Shown: positions 12,547 to 24,751, counted from the first letter of the stretch. The stretch is DNA of 64,000 bases from Isoetes taiwanensis (GCA_021234155.1 JAJEKV010000036.1:2410996-2474995); one strand, 5' to 3'. Numbers and translations: made by a program. Notes: a model not told the origin generated them from the sequence alone.

Positions 12547-12897
12547 TCACGATGGAACTCTAAATATACATCTCCACATGGCGCACATCACCAAAGGCTT
12601 AATGTTGTACTTCGTTGGATGCTCCCGTGATATCTTCACTTTTCCGACAGATAACATCTTAGCCGGGGTAAAAGTAAAACGTACAGGCGAGTCATTGATT
12701 CGAACTGCCCACGATGTCTCACGACTATCAAGCACATGAGACAACTCATCCCCGGGTAGGCTCGTATAATCGAATCGAATCTTTTCGGGAAGAAATGATT
12801 TGTAGACCCTAAAAAGTGTTCCATTACATATTCCAATGCAAGTGAGTTCTTTTGCCACCAAAACACCAACTCGCCAGTGCATGGTGTCGTTTCTCAT
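12547..12897 (-). pseudogene. Unidentified reading frame inside the Helitron
   Basis: A 116-codon frame with FRVYKSFLPEKIRFD, SWAVRIND and AKMLSVGKVKISREH blocks. The spacing is faintly reminiscent of a plant B3 DNA-binding domain, but I cannot assign it. A second, separate frame at 12970-13245 is also unrecognised. They may be captured host exons, which Helitrons often carry. Confidence 0.3.
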
Positions 12898-13425
12898 CTG
12901 ATAAGAAAAAAATAAACAATCGAAGGTTAGTCAAAGCACTACGTTACCCAATGAATAGATACATGTACTCTAATCTCCACCTACCTCTCTCACAGCACAT
13001 CCGCGTAAACAACGTTCCCTCGGATAAACTTGAGCAAACAGGAAGTCATCAATTAGTTGGATAAAAGCGCCCAACTTGATAACCTCGTCGGTGCTAAATA
13101 TTTCTTTGAGCTTTGCAATGAGCTCCTCAATTTCCGCTTCGCTACCCCATGTACATGAGCATGGTATTTTAGCTCCCGCCATACCATGATCCAAGAGCAC
13201 GTTATGACATAAGTAACCACGGAGATGTGGTACCTCCCCTGTCACCCTCTAGGCAAGGCCTTAACATAGTGACCCAAGACATACCACGGGACCAAAATAT
13301 GCACCATCTACATGGATGAAGATGTAAGTAAGTAAGATAAAAATAAAAGGAAGAAAGAAAGCAGAAGATATCAATGAGAACAAAGAGAAATTAGAAGTTG
13401 TAATTTTTAAGTATTAAATTCACAT

Positions 13426-13640
13426 CTAGAGGAGTTCTTTGTATACGATATTTGTTGTATATCGTGATCTGTCGGCATCTGCAGAAGCATCTCCATCCTT
13501 CGATAGAATGAGTACCTTTATGCCTTGGATTCCTTGAGCCCTCGAGAGTGCCACGTAGAGTTGTCCGTGACTGAATACTGGATTTGGCAAATACAAACCC
13601 ACCATTTTCATTGTTTGGCCTTGGGACTTGTTGATTGTCA
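13426..13640 (-). pseudogene. Helitron PIF1-type helicase, C-terminal remnant
   Basis: The minus strand encodes [11 protein letters not shown], then [21 protein letters not shown] and ends [10 protein letters not shown] before a stop. These are the last helicase motifs and the typical tail of the Rep-helicase of plant Helitrons. The frame continues upstream to 13923, but those codons are low-complexity A/T tracts (two diverged copies of a CTTTTGTAAAAA block at 13680-13800), so everything N-terminal to the final motifs is missing. Confidence 0.85.
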
Positions 13641-14499
13641 TACCATTCCAGATTTGTTTTAGGCTGTCATCTTCGGCTGTACCTTTTGTAAAAATAAAAA
13701 ATAAAAAAAAATAAAAATAAAACCAGAACTGATGATCTCTGTTTTTCGCTTGTGCCATGTCATCTTCAGTTGTACCTTTTGTAAAAAAAAAAAAAAAAAA
13801 TCCAAAACTGATGATTTCTGTTTTCAGAAAAAATTGAGGATTGATGAACTCTGTTTTCGGCCGATGATCTGCTTTCGGCTCACATCTTTTGGGTCTGTTC
13901 CAGATCTGTGCGGCCTGTGCCAAATCTTTTCAGCCGTGTCAAATCTTTTTTGGTTGTTTTCGGCTGTAGCATTCCCAGATCTTTTCGACTATGCCAGATC
14001 TTTTTCGGTTGACTCTAAATCCAGTTCGTTCCACATCTTTTCGGCTGTTTTCGGCTGCGATCATGTGTTCACGATGTATTTTTGACTGTGTGACATAATA
14101 AGATAATAATTTTCTAATGGTTCACAATGCACAAAATGCTCTATTTTTCAATTTTCCCTTTTCCTCCTTCCAAGCATTTGCCAACATAATGGAGTCAAGC
14201 AGTGAAAATGAATGTGTACAATAGTTTGCTTAGTAATATTTCATGTTTTCATGGATCTACCTCTTGGATATTTTGGTGTTCATTTGACATGCTTCACACC
14301 AAAAATGCGATCCTTTTTCAATTGCATGAAGTGCACATATTTTGGTCTGGGTTGATGTAGCTTATATGCAAGCTCGCACATTGAAGCATGCTTGAAGAAA
14401 TAAATACATCCTTATGAGAAAAAGACAAATAAATTAGCATAGGATTATAGATTAGAGTACCTTATCATTGTCCATTGCGAGTAGATTAATTCCGATAGA

Positions 14500-15252
14500 A
14501 ATGCATCCATGTGATGGATAGACTTGGATGTTGATGCTAAGACGACATGGCAGTTTGGCAGACGCATATGTGTATGGCGCTGCCTTGAAGCAGTACTTGG
14601 ATGCTTGCTTCATGGCCAAGCTTTGGGATGCAGAGGTCTTGTCACATGTCAAGGTGGCAAATTATCGACAGCAGGTTAATCCCATGCTCACGAGGGGCCC
14701 ACACACTACCTGCGCACCCATCTACCCATGAAAAAGCGCAGGGTGATTGCTTCCATTCGCACAGGTGAACACTGCCTTCGCATTGAGACATGGAGATGGA
14801 TTCGAGAGCCGTGTGAGGGCCGAGTGCATCGATCTTTGTCAGCGGCCCATTGAAGATGAAAGTCAAGCCCTCGTGCTGTCCGTGCATGCGAGCATATCCG
14901 GGCTTCGGTATGCTCGGTTAGTTATCCCCATCCCGGCCACTGCGATGAGCTACCGAGCACGGCCTCGTAGGGTTTGTTGGGATCATACCTCCGGGAGGTA
15001 ATGGATCTGGCACTTCGATTATGCCCCCGTTCGACATTAACCTCACCAGTATTTACTTGTGATTATGTATATAAGCGTGCGATATGTTAGCATCCTTATT
15101 GCTACTAAGGTTTTTCCCCCGAAAACCCTTCGGGGCGGGGGTTTTTTAATCCTGATAGTAATACGCCTGCTGCTCTCTCTTTGTACTTGGGTCCCATAGG
15201 CCAGTTGGTCTCCGTGGACGATAAAATCATATTCTATTCTATTCTATTCTTC
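14500..15252 (+). mobile_element. 5'-truncated LINE with (TATTC)n tail
   Basis: Plus-strand coding remnants at 14528-14830 include LADAYVYGAALKQYLDACF and, after a frameshift, THYLRTHLPMKKRRVIASIR followed by TGEHCLRIETWRW. The same block is found at 380-740 on the minus strand. The 3' untranslated part (about 15000-15234) has a C/G-rich stem-loop (CCCCGAAAACCCTTCGGGG) flanked by T runs, then CTTGGGTCCCATAGGCC and CCGTGGACGATAAAAT. It ends in TATTC pentamers at 15235-15252. This is a typical 5'-truncated LINE. Confidence 0.7.
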
Positions 15253-15447
15253 CCTAGTTATTATAGTAATTAGTGATTCTGCATTTACGTAGTTTAGGAA
15301 TTATTATCATGAACATAATTCATGTGCCGCAAGGATGTCTGGATTTATCTCTATTATGGTATTCTTTGTTGTGGATAGAGACACGTTTGTATGGGAATGG
15401 TTTAATAGTTACGTTTTTCTTTTCTCTTTTTGAAGCGCATAATAAAT

Positions 15448-16305
15448 CTATGATATACCTTTGAAATTGTTAGCTCGAGGGCGGGTTATTGTGACTACTA
15501 GAGACTCGACAACAGTTTGAGACTGTCTTTGTCCTTCACTTGAAACAAGTTCAGACCATAAACTTACATTGACATTCTTTTGGCTACAGATGTTGGTGGA
15601 ATTAGTATTAGATGAGAAATGAATTTGTTTTACGCATGTTTTACTAAAATACATTTCGTCGAGAATTGTTTTGTCGTGTTTTGGAACTTCTTTATTGTCA
15701 GCGTAGTGAATTCCACTGCCAGATACATATAAGTTTGCACCATCTCTACATCTTGATTTTGGTAAATGAAGCAAGGTTGCTTCTGTTGTCTCGAGGATGA
15801 CACCAAGAGAACATTTTTTTCCAAAGTGATGCATGCATTTCAATAGTTTGGCAGAAAGTGCTCAAGGCATCCAGATGTTGCTGCATACTCGTTGGGGTGT
15901 AGGTTAAGAGATCCACGTCATTGCATATATTAGCTGCTAGATGCCATGTTGAGCAGGTGTGCCCTCCCACCTCCATGTTGTGCAAGCCAATTCTCAAGCT
16001 GATTATGTACATCCCAAACATCATAGAAGAGAGTGGGCATCCTTGGCGGACTCTAATACTATTGTTGATACCCCTTCATCATGGCATTCTTGTTGAACAT
16101 GTTTCGTAGAACGTGTATATTGCATTCTGTAATTCCTGAGGGGCTCTAATCGCATCAAATTTTCCCGCAGTTTCTCGTTAGGAACCATGTTGAAAGCTTT
16201 GGCAAAGTCCACAAAGCAATAATATAGATTATATCGTCAGTGTATTGTAGTCTTCTATTAAGATGTTCAATGTGAAGATATGGTCTATAGTGGAGTGTCG
16301 GGGCT
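15448..16305 (-). pseudogene. LINE reverse transcriptase, C-terminal side of split copy
   Basis: The minus strand from 16305 downward encodes HSTIDH-like residues just inside the junction, then VDFAKAFNMVPNEKLREN, a VRQGCPLSS-type block, DVDLLTYTPTSMQQHLDAL (the position of the catalytic ADD box, here degraded to NDVD) and the GANLYVSGSGI region. Several frameshifts are present. The reading frame continues on the other side of the LTR retrotransposon at 41693, so this LINE was the insertion target of the 25-kb element. Confidence 0.8.
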
Positions 16306-18129
16306 TGTGACGGCCCCAGTTCATATAGGATGCCCCGATCGTATACAAACTGGAGATCATCCCTCAAACCAGCATCTGCTCGCTGACGTGAGGCCGTCCA
16401 CCTAACATCGGGCTCTTGATGGTGGTCAAGAACTCGACGGGGAAGAATGGACGTGTCATTCATCCCGTCTCCCTCGGGATCGATCTAGCTGCGGAAGCGT
16501 AAACACACATGAGCACATGACATCAATCAATAATAACATACCCACCTCGAAGGGTGGTCCACCATATCACAGTAGCTGCAACAACACATCAGTACATCAA
16601 CATAACATGGGGAAATCCTGCCGTGCTCGGACTCTGGGGAAGAAGATCGTGGCTTGGGTCTCCGGATAGCAATGCGCATGAATTCATGGCAAATGGATTT
16701 GGCTGGCATAAGAACATGGTCGTTGGGTAGTCCACTCCATCCGCCCCTCCCGCGGCATACTTTGCGGATAGGGGCTGAAAAGTATTGGAGCACGGGATCG
16801 TAAGCCCGGGTTCATAGCCAAAGGGCCACTCGGGTTGCATCTCCCCAGCTCGATGAGGCGAGAGGAGATCCCTCTCCTCCGTGAAGGTTCATGCTAATCA
16901 CAAAGAAGCTAGAGAGCCACCGCTGGATACTCGACTTGAACCCCAGCGCGGATGACGATCACCCAAGAGGTGTCGAGCCCATACCCCGCCTCACGCTAGC
17001 ACTAGGGTATTAGGCCTAGCCCACAATGTTCTCCGGCCGTCGCTCACACTGCCCGGAGGATCAACCTGTGGATCGGACAAGCCCTCCCTTGTCAGTAGGT
17101 CTAGCTCCTCCACCCACCCCAGGCGGAGGCTCTTATGTACGTGCCGCATTAATTGGGAATTAATGGGCTAAAACTATGATCATACAACTACTTGGGCTCG
17201 GGTCTCTACCCCCTTCCCAATACACAAGAGTGGCGCATAGAATGTCAAAACATCTTCACAACAATCCGAAAATAATAGAATACATCTATTCTAATCTACC
17301 TAATCATACATGGTTAGGTTCCTTTGTTAGTGTCTATTATTCTTAGATCAGTAGGGGTTAAGCCTATAGCTAAGAATGAATACTTAATCCTATAGAATGA
17401 GAGCTGAAAAACTCGGATCTAACTATCGGATCAACCACTAACCCGCTTCTTTTTGGCTGGCTCCCACCTCCTGAAGGCCCATGTTTGCTGGATCTCGAGA
17501 CCGGCCGGTCTTGGATCGAGTACAACCTAGCAATTCCTTCCTCGCTCTTTGTTCAGGTGAAAGGGCGTCCAATGCTGCTCCAATCCGACCTATAGGGGCT
17601 GGAAACCGAAAGGGTTTCCCTTTTAGGGTTTATGTCCCTTTATCCCCTCGAATTTAGGGCTGGTCCCTTTTGGGCAATGGGCCATTGCCACATGGCAAAA
17701 GGATATTATATTCACATGTGGCCTTAACATGTGCAATATAATAGTTCATTGGGGTCATACCCTAGGGTACTAGGGTGTAAATTTGATATTGGTACCCAAA
17801 AAGCACCGTCCGGACACTTGCTTTAAGTCTTTGAAAGTGCTTTTATTCGATCTTCGTTAGTATAACAGATTTTGAGGTAGTTATTCCTGAAATAGCAATC
17901 ATCCTCCGAGGAAGCTGGGATCGATGACATGGATTGATTCCTTGGGCGCGAATTTGGAATTCAGATCATACCAAATGCCGGGAAATTTCTTCCGAGATTT
18001 CTTGTTTGGCGGGAAATTGGTTCAGTTCTTGCAAGAATTCTTCATTTCGGTGAAGAACAAGCTTACACTAATACTGTCAATTGCAATTTCGACAAATTGC
18101 AATTGCAATTCCTTTTTCATATCAATTCG

Positions 18130-21100
18130 ATGGCAAGTTCTTTTGAAACAGTTGAAGCTGCTAAACGGAGAATTTACTTGGAGCTAGATGCCATGAGAAA
18201 AAGAGAAGCCAGGAAGAGAATTCGAGAATTGGAGAAGGAGAATATTGCGCCTGCAGTAAAAAATAAAAAAGAGCGTTCTTTGAGTCATAGAAGACAACAG
18301 AACTTTCGAAAAGAGTTGGAGAATTCCTTTTTCCATATTGTAAGGAATTGTGCTGATGATAATTCTAAAGGATTAGTAGCTCAGAGTTTTATAAAAAGAA
18401 TCAAACACTTACCACATGTAACTCTAGCAGATCCAAAGGAGTTAAATGTGATGAAAGACGTGATTTCCAATGTTAGGGAAACTATGCACGCTCAAAATTT
18501 CAAAGAAATCTTGATGTACTCATAGCTAGGAAGTCCACACTCCAAATGGCGCTTTCAACAGTTAAAGGGATTAATCGAGTGCATTTTCAAGGCTTCTTTC
18601 CATTCCCGTGAAAAAGCGTAACCCAAGCATTTAGAAGAAGAATATGTCCGGAGTTTGATCTTTGGTCCATGGTCAATGCATGCAAGGAAGAAGAGATCCG
18701 ATGCTCTTTCCCGAAGAGATAGCTGGCTTTGTAAGAAAGTTTTGGGATGAAAATACTGGGTTTCACCCTATAAGAAACATGTTAGAAAACATGTTAATGA
18801 AAGTGGTGAAAGAATTGATCATCCAATACACTTGCTAGAAGTTACACGTATGTTTTGATTCTTTTTTTTTTGTTACTAATATGCCTATTAGGTTAGAACT
18901 AGTTTCCCAATTCTAGAAAACGAGACCTGGCGCCTCAAGCTTGCCACAATCAATGTTTAGTCCGTAATTACGACATTATTATTGACAAAAAGATAGCATT
19001 TGAGTCAATCTTTTTGTTTTAACATGCTTGTCTAGTTTACGTAATTTTGACATTATTATCGGATCTGAATTCTCTTTTCTTTTTGTTCGATTCTTGACTT
19101 TACCTTGCTTTTCAAAAGGAACATCTTTGATTTGAAGATATCCCAAATAGACTTTTGAGAGGTTGAAACCAAGCTATATCGAGGAAGCTTCAAGAAAGAG
19201 AAACCCATTCTTTGCCAATACCATCTGCATCTTGAATTTGCCATGCAAGCAATAAATAAAATGAGGACTGATCTATATGGTGTACACAAAGATTGCAAGT
19301 GTAAGTCAGAATTTGTGGTTCAGTCCAACATGTTTAGCTAAAGAACACACTATCAAATCCACTAGTGAATATTGGAGACAGTTGTGTGTTCAAAGGATGA
19401 GAATGAAGAATGGTACAAGCATGCATGTCTAATGCACGTGTACTAAGTGTGGTTTGAAAAGGTAATGGCTCCTTTTCTATTTCTGCTTTGATTGTCTTTA
19501 ATCTAATTTATTTGTTCACGGGCAAAGGCTTCCTACATGTCCTAGAGAGAAGGTTAAGAATAATAGGCAAGATGTTAATTGGAAAGTGTTTGAAAAGGTA
19601 AATGTAGTTTACATTACGCTCAATTTCATGTTAGTGAAGCAAAAGAGGTCCGCTTAAAGTCGCTTCACTTTTTGCAAAGAAGAAGTTCGTAACAAAAACC
19701 AGGTCCGGCAAACCCGCAAAGGTTACCGATTAGCATACAAATCAGGTTCTCCTTTTGAGTTCCATGAACATGCCACTAAAACTTTGAAGACCTTTGTTCC
19801 ACATAACTACCGAGCACATTGGCAAGCCAAACAATTCAAGCAATGTTTGGCATCAATTCAAGAAGACACTATTGTGTCTGTAATAGATTTTGCAGAGAAT
19901 TATGGATTCAAAATTCAGCAAGAAGCTCAATCATGCCATTGGCATACTGACCAAGTTTCTATTCTGGTGCACATCACTTACAGGAGAATGAGAAGATCAG
20001 AGGCAGAAGAAAGACAAAAGAAGGAAGAAGATAATAAAGAGTCCAAAAAGAAAAATGTTGCAAAAGAGAAAAGGCAAGACTCCTTGAAAGGAATTGTGAA
20101 GGAGACTCATTTCTACATCAGTGATGACAAAACTCATGATACTGAGTTTGTTCAGCATTGTCTCCAAAATCATGCAGATTGGCTACAATCTATTGGAGTT
20201 AACTATAAAAAACATGTTTTTTGGAGTGATGGTTGTTCTGCACAGTTTAAGTCTTCAAGACCATTTTACTTCCTTGGCAGGTTTCACAATCGACTTGAAA
20301 AGGATATTATCTGGAATTTTTTTGCTAGCTCACATGGAAAAGGTGAGCATGATGGTGCTGGAGCTGTCATCAAGAGGATTCTAACAAAGGAACAGATGAA
20401 ATATAATGGAAGGAAATTGCAATGTGCAAAGGAGGTGGTTGCATTTCTTAGGTGGCACTTCAGCAACAATGCTTCTGATAATGACTTATCAAGGTAAAAT
20501 TTGCTTATGTTTTTCTCACCATTCAGCGAAGTCTTTGAAGTCTTTGCCGACACTTGACACATAAAAGCACCATAATGCAATTACTTCAAACAATAAATGG
20601 TTTGAACACCGCAAATATTGTTTGTAGCTATGGTTGTAATTTGCATATTACACACATTACAAGCGTGTTTCGATTACTACTAAAGAATATTTGTTCATAT
20701 TTTTACGTGTTCTTGTATATATTTTTTTGACTATGTCAAGACTACAAGCACTTACAACACTTGGCACTTGTGCGTGTATTTTTGGGACATTGAATCCTCA
20801 AAATAGATGACGCAGACAGTGTTTGATTGTCATACTTTGAAGGAACCACACAACTCCACCGCATAAGACCATGTGACAGGGAGAACACTTTAAAGGTAGC
20901 TTATAGACCTCTTTCTTGCTTTTGTGAGAGTTGTGTTCAATTCCAATGGGACTTATAAAGACCAAACCACGTATTGGTGGTTGGGAAACTTGTGAACTAA
21001 AACCGAAAGAGATTAACTTCAGCTAATGATGCTAATAAAACAAACAGATGAGGACTTTGCGTATAGAAGATGAACATGAAGAGGAGGAAGAAGAAGAAGA

Positions 21101-21293
21101 CTATGACATAACTAGTTCTATGGTTGAGGTTGGAGATAACTTTGCCGCCAATGTAGAAGAAGGTAATGAAGAGGAGTTGATTTTTTGTCTTAAAGTGCAG
21201 AGAAGCAAAAACACATTGCTGGAAGACTATGTAGATGGATGGGGAAATGTATTTGGGGTTGAATCATTATTGTTTCGTGAGACATTATTATAA
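18130..21293 (+). pseudogene. DDE-type transposase of the 4-bp-TSD transposon
   Basis: The coding parts are 18130-18525 (basic, helical N-terminus beginning MASSFETVEAAKRR), a stretch with SPYKKHVRKHV near 18760-18850, a K/C-rich middle (19140-19320, 19420-19560), the core at 19784-20497 and an acidic tail at 21048-21293. The core has three acidic boxes: VIDFAENYG (Asp 35 of that frame), FWSDGCSAQFKS (Asp 149) and SSHGKGEHDGAGAVIKR (Glu 188/Asp 190). This DFAENY ... SDGC.QFKS ... HGKG..DG.G pattern is one I know from large transposase-like families in animals and early plants. Stops and frameshifts separate the parts; some may be introns. The region is plus-strand and starts about 360 bp inside the left TIR. 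Confidence 0.7.
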
Positions 21294-21805
21294 ATGTGGT
21301 TAGGTGGTCTCAATTTGAGCTACCGGATGACCAACCCCGGTGGCTAGTGTGTACAGCCATCTAGTAAGATTAGCTAACTTTGAAATGATTGCATGAAGAG
21401 AATTGTGGATTGTATACTATGGCCGAAGACACCGCCAACAAATAATGTGTAACCTCCCAAACTCGGGTTGAAGTTACAAATCAAAAACTGTATGCAAGAG
21501 ATAATGATTTAAAAACATTCATACTGATTTAAGCATTGTAAACTGAAGATTTATATTTATATCAAAATTTGTACATCAAAATTGTGGCTTGTAAAGCCTC
21601 ATGTATTGTGGCTTTATTATTTGCAATGAAAAATTACAAGCACCTACCTACATGTCAAGAAACTTTTGTACCTTTTCACTATTTTTACGAAGTGGATAAG
21701 TCTCCCTTAGCCATTGTAGTTGACCATTACAATAAATCTTCACCAAAGCTGATGTCTCCTCTCCCAATTTGTTGCGCAATTGTATCCAAAATGTCAAGTG
21801 CTTCC

Positions 21806-24249
21806 TCACGTGTAATCTTTTAAGTGCTGGGTTTGCTTCCGAATTTGTGTGAAGTCTTCAACCCGAGAAACATCTTTAAGCACCCGCATGTATTTGTCCA
21901 ACATAGTATCATCCGGATCAAGTGTGAAGGATGGTATCAAGAGAGATGTGAATGGTGGAGAAGCAAAAGTTTTGTGAATGTTATCATCCAACAATATGCA
22001 CGGCTATCATATTGTGGGTAGTCAATCACAACTCTTGACGAGGCTTCATGTACAATGGTTTTGAAGACTGAATTGGCCATCTAAATGGCATCTCCAAGCA
22101 CTTAGATCGATCCCATATGAATACAAAGTCTCGCCTAATGATTGGTGCTATCACATCTAGAACTTCATTCACATTGTGCCGGTTCATGGAAGACCAAATG
22201 GCTATATCAAAATGAGTCATTGCTTCTTCAGAATTCTCGTGCATTAGGCCTTACCACAACTAGTTTTCTCGCTTGTTTTTTTGTGATGTATGGGCTATTG
22301 TCCACATGCACCGGACTGCCCCTATGATAAGTCTTAACTAGAACACCATTAACATCTAATATGAGCAGTTTCCTCTTCATAGAGGACCATCACCTACACC
22401 TATCGGGCCAAAAAACATAAAGTAAACATAAAGGACACTTATTAAATAAAACACAACTTCAAAATTCCATTATATTAACCTCAGGAGGTACAAGATTCAA
22501 TTGAGTGTTCAATTTCTCAACATGTTCAATTTCTTCTTCCAATACAAGTGTACCGAGCATTAAAACATTAGCTAATAGAAAGACTTAAGAGACACATTAT
22601 CATTGCCCTTCGCATGACACTCTATCATTGCTTTCAATCTCTCAGGCTTTGTTACACGTAGTCTTGTCGGGCCACCGAGATGTCATGTCATTTCGGCATC
22701 TTCAAATATTTCTTCATCCTCTTCAATTAGGTATCTACCAATTCTTCATTCATCGGTGGCCTTAGTAGCGAGTTTGCTTGCCTTACTTTCTTCTTGATTC
22801 CAAGTTTACTCAAGCTCAGATCAGCCTTTTCCAAGCCCTTATCAAGTGCCCTCCTCCCGAAATTGTATTTCCTCTTCTGGCCCGATTCAGATTCTTTCCT
22901 TTCTTACTTGCTTTCTTAGCTGATTCTGTGTTCTTTGCTTTCTTCTTGTTTCCCATTTCAGTACCTGCACTTTTCCTCTTGGTTGCTGCCCTCTTCTCTC
23001 TAACAGGTGTACTCTCTACCTCCTCATTGTCACCTGCATCCTTGTCAGCAGGTTCCTTATCCTCAGGACTTGCAATGGAAGCTTCTTCAGTAATTATCTT
23101 TTCTCGACCTGCTTTTTTCTCCTTAAGATCTTCCTAGGACTCAAGATCTTCCTAGGACTCATCATTAATTGGTCCATTAACAATTGTTGTGCATTTCCTG
23201 TATCTGCTTCACTAACAGTCTTAGCAGGTGTACCATGTTGATTTAGAGGACTCTCATCTACATGTGCTGCATCTTCTACAGTAGCCTTTCGCTGTGGCAC
23301 ATCTATTACTTTAGGCAATTCTGCTGTCATGCCCAGTTCAATATATAAATCTGGATGAATGGACACATCACATACCTTGCACTTACCTTCCTTCAATAAA
23401 GCTGCACATGCTAGATGGTATTCATGATCACAAAATAAGGTCAATGACAATTTGTACCCACATCATGGAAAGTTAGGCCACAAAAAAAAAGTACCAAAAA
23501 TTGCAAAGCCCCGGTAGTGTTCTCCTTATAGTGTTGATGCGTAGTGGTGTGGAAGTCACATGCTTCATTCACAAATGGTTAAGGTACCCTCTCAATTCTG
23601 AAATTCTTTCATCCTTGTCTTTTATCTCATCTTCTAACTTTTGCTTCCTCAAAATACTTGTTTCCTGATCTGCAGATGTGATAAGCTTCTCGAGTCTCTG
23701 CTGATAATATATCTCCATAGTGAGAGACATCTCAAGATCTTTTCTGAAATCTGCATTTTCATCATCCAATTCAGAAATTGCAATCTTCAAATTCTCAACC
23801 TTTGTCCTGCTCTCTTCTAACTCAGCAGTAAATTTTGAATTGATTTAGCTTCAGCCAGCTAAATTGACATCAATTGCCCGCACCTCTTCAAACATTTCTC
23901 GCCCTCTCATTCTCAAGTTTGTTTGCATTTAATTTGATCAACTCAAAATTCTCTATCAAAGCAGATCGGGTCTAATTTAGAGTTTTGGGTAGGAGTACCT
24001 TTGCTTGAACTTTGCAACTTCCTCCTTTGACCCAACAACTTCAGACTTCATAATTTGAGCTCCAAAAGATGCCCAATTGATCTTATGATTTTCAGGATTT
24101 GCAGCAGCCGAGTCACAATTCTCCCAAGCAAAAGCATAAGCTACCTGCTTTCTTACTTCATTGTTGGGAATGTTTTCTGTTTGATATAGCTTCTTCAACA
24201 ATGTATTCAATTTTTCCTTGAGCCGAGGCTGGACCATAAGAAGTTTCAT
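21806..24249 (-). pseudogene. Accessory gene: coiled coil, Cys/His-rich, FCP1-like phosphatase
   Basis: Read on the minus strand: 24249-23977, helical N-terminus; 23790-23569, a coiled coil ending SELRGYLNHL; about 23555-23310, a Cys/His-rich segment with CDHEYHLAC followed by CKVC, like the second half of a RING/PHD-type finger; 23300-22830, a Lys/Glu-rich tail with basic clusters (KRAATKRKS); 22560-22490, another helix. Then 22380-21806 is an FCP1/NIF-type HAD domain: KLLILDVNGVLVKTYHR, HFDIAIWSSMNRHNVNEVLD, FVFIWDRSKCLE and LDDNIHKTFASPP, in family order. Motif I is D-V-N-G, with Asn for the usual second Asp, as in some plant family members. Several frameshifts break it; one or more introns are likely (about 22490-22390). 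It lies wholly within the transposon and is convergent with the transposase. Confidence 0.65.
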
Positions 24250-24736
24250 CTTATTGTTTGGTGCTTCTTGCCAAACCGAAAATTAAAGATTCGTACATTT
24301 TGTTCAAGCCATTTTACGTCTCAAAGATGGCTGAATTCCTTCTCCCGCCAAACCGTGAATGTCTATGAATTCTCGCTCAGAATCGCCGGGCATGCCCAGA
24401 CGATTGATCGGAAGGATGAAAAGGAAAATTGATTTCGCTTGGAGGAGCTTTTCGAAAATGGGGATTCAAAATTTGGGATCGAAAAAGGGGAAAGCCAAGC
24501 AAAAAGGAACGGAACCGAGGCAATCATGAGATTCTATGTATTATGGCTACCGAATTTTAGATGGCTACCGAATTTTAGGTGCTTCAAGTGCTTGGTGCTT
24601 TTCTCAAAATTGGGTACCAATATCAAATATACACCCACTACCCCTTTATAAAGTGTACATGTCGCCTGAGTCGATATGTACTAGTGACGGTCGTCGATAA
24701 TATACGATTCATACCGTATATTATTCGAACGCCACA

Positions 24737-24751
24737 TTCTCCCTCACCTTT
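24737..24751 (-). promoter_or_regulatory. Polypurine tract of the LTR retrotransposon
   Basis: The minus strand reads AAAGGTGAGGGAGAA directly against the start of the 3' LTR (TGTGGCG). Position and composition are those of the plus-strand priming site of LTR retrotransposons, and it fixes the sense strand as minus. Confidence 0.8.

Larger units (their letters stand above)
12043..13640 (-). mobile_element. Helitron 3' portion
   Basis: On the minus strand the segment ends in CTAG (12043-12046) followed by host T. A GC-rich hairpin (12056-12072, GCCTGGCGTTGCCGGGC on plus) sits about ten bases inside. That hairpin-then-CTAG arrangement is the classical Helitron 3' terminus. Upstream on the same strand is a Helitron-type helicase end (13426-13640), giving consistent order and orientation. 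The 5' end is not identified. Confidence 0.7.
17773..24636. mobile_element. 6.86-kb DNA transposon, 4-bp TSD, two convergent genes
   Basis: The ends are terminal inverted repeats of 27 bp with one mismatch: the left begins GGGTGTAAATTTGATATTGG and the right, reverse-complemented, begins GGGTGTATATTTGATATTGG; both continue TACCCAA. It is flanked by ACTA at 17769-17772 and 24637-24640. The uninterrupted LTR at 41575-41590 reads GGGTACTACCCC, giving the empty site with a single ACTA. Inside are a plus-strand transposase-like gene and a minus-strand accessory gene pointing at each other. A 4-bp duplication with a DDE enzyme fits superfamilies such as Sola, Chapaev, Academ or Ginger; from the motif style I lean to a Sola-like group, unproven. 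Confidence 0.85.
16306..24736 (-). repeat. 3' LTR, split by a DNA transposon
   Basis: 16306-17772 plus 24641-24736 together match 40178-41687 along their whole length (about 1.56 kb versus 1.51 kb). The right LTR lacks about 60 bp near 40963. The inner end reads CGCCACA, a mutated CGTCACA. Just inside the terminus is an AT-rich palindrome (ATAATATACG...CGTATATTAT type), also present in the other LTR and in the solo LTR at 48.2 kb. Confidence 0.9.

Noticed and set aside
16527-16840. Minus-strand frames of 80-90 codons within the LTR (similar frame at 40396-40701)
   Set aside because: They fall in LTR sequence, are not conserved as protein between the two LTRs because of indels, and match no family.
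22778-23137. A 119-codon plus-strand frame, Phe/Ser-rich
   Set aside because: Antisense shadow of the Lys/Glu-rich part of the transposon accessory gene, which has recognisable protein features on the other strand.
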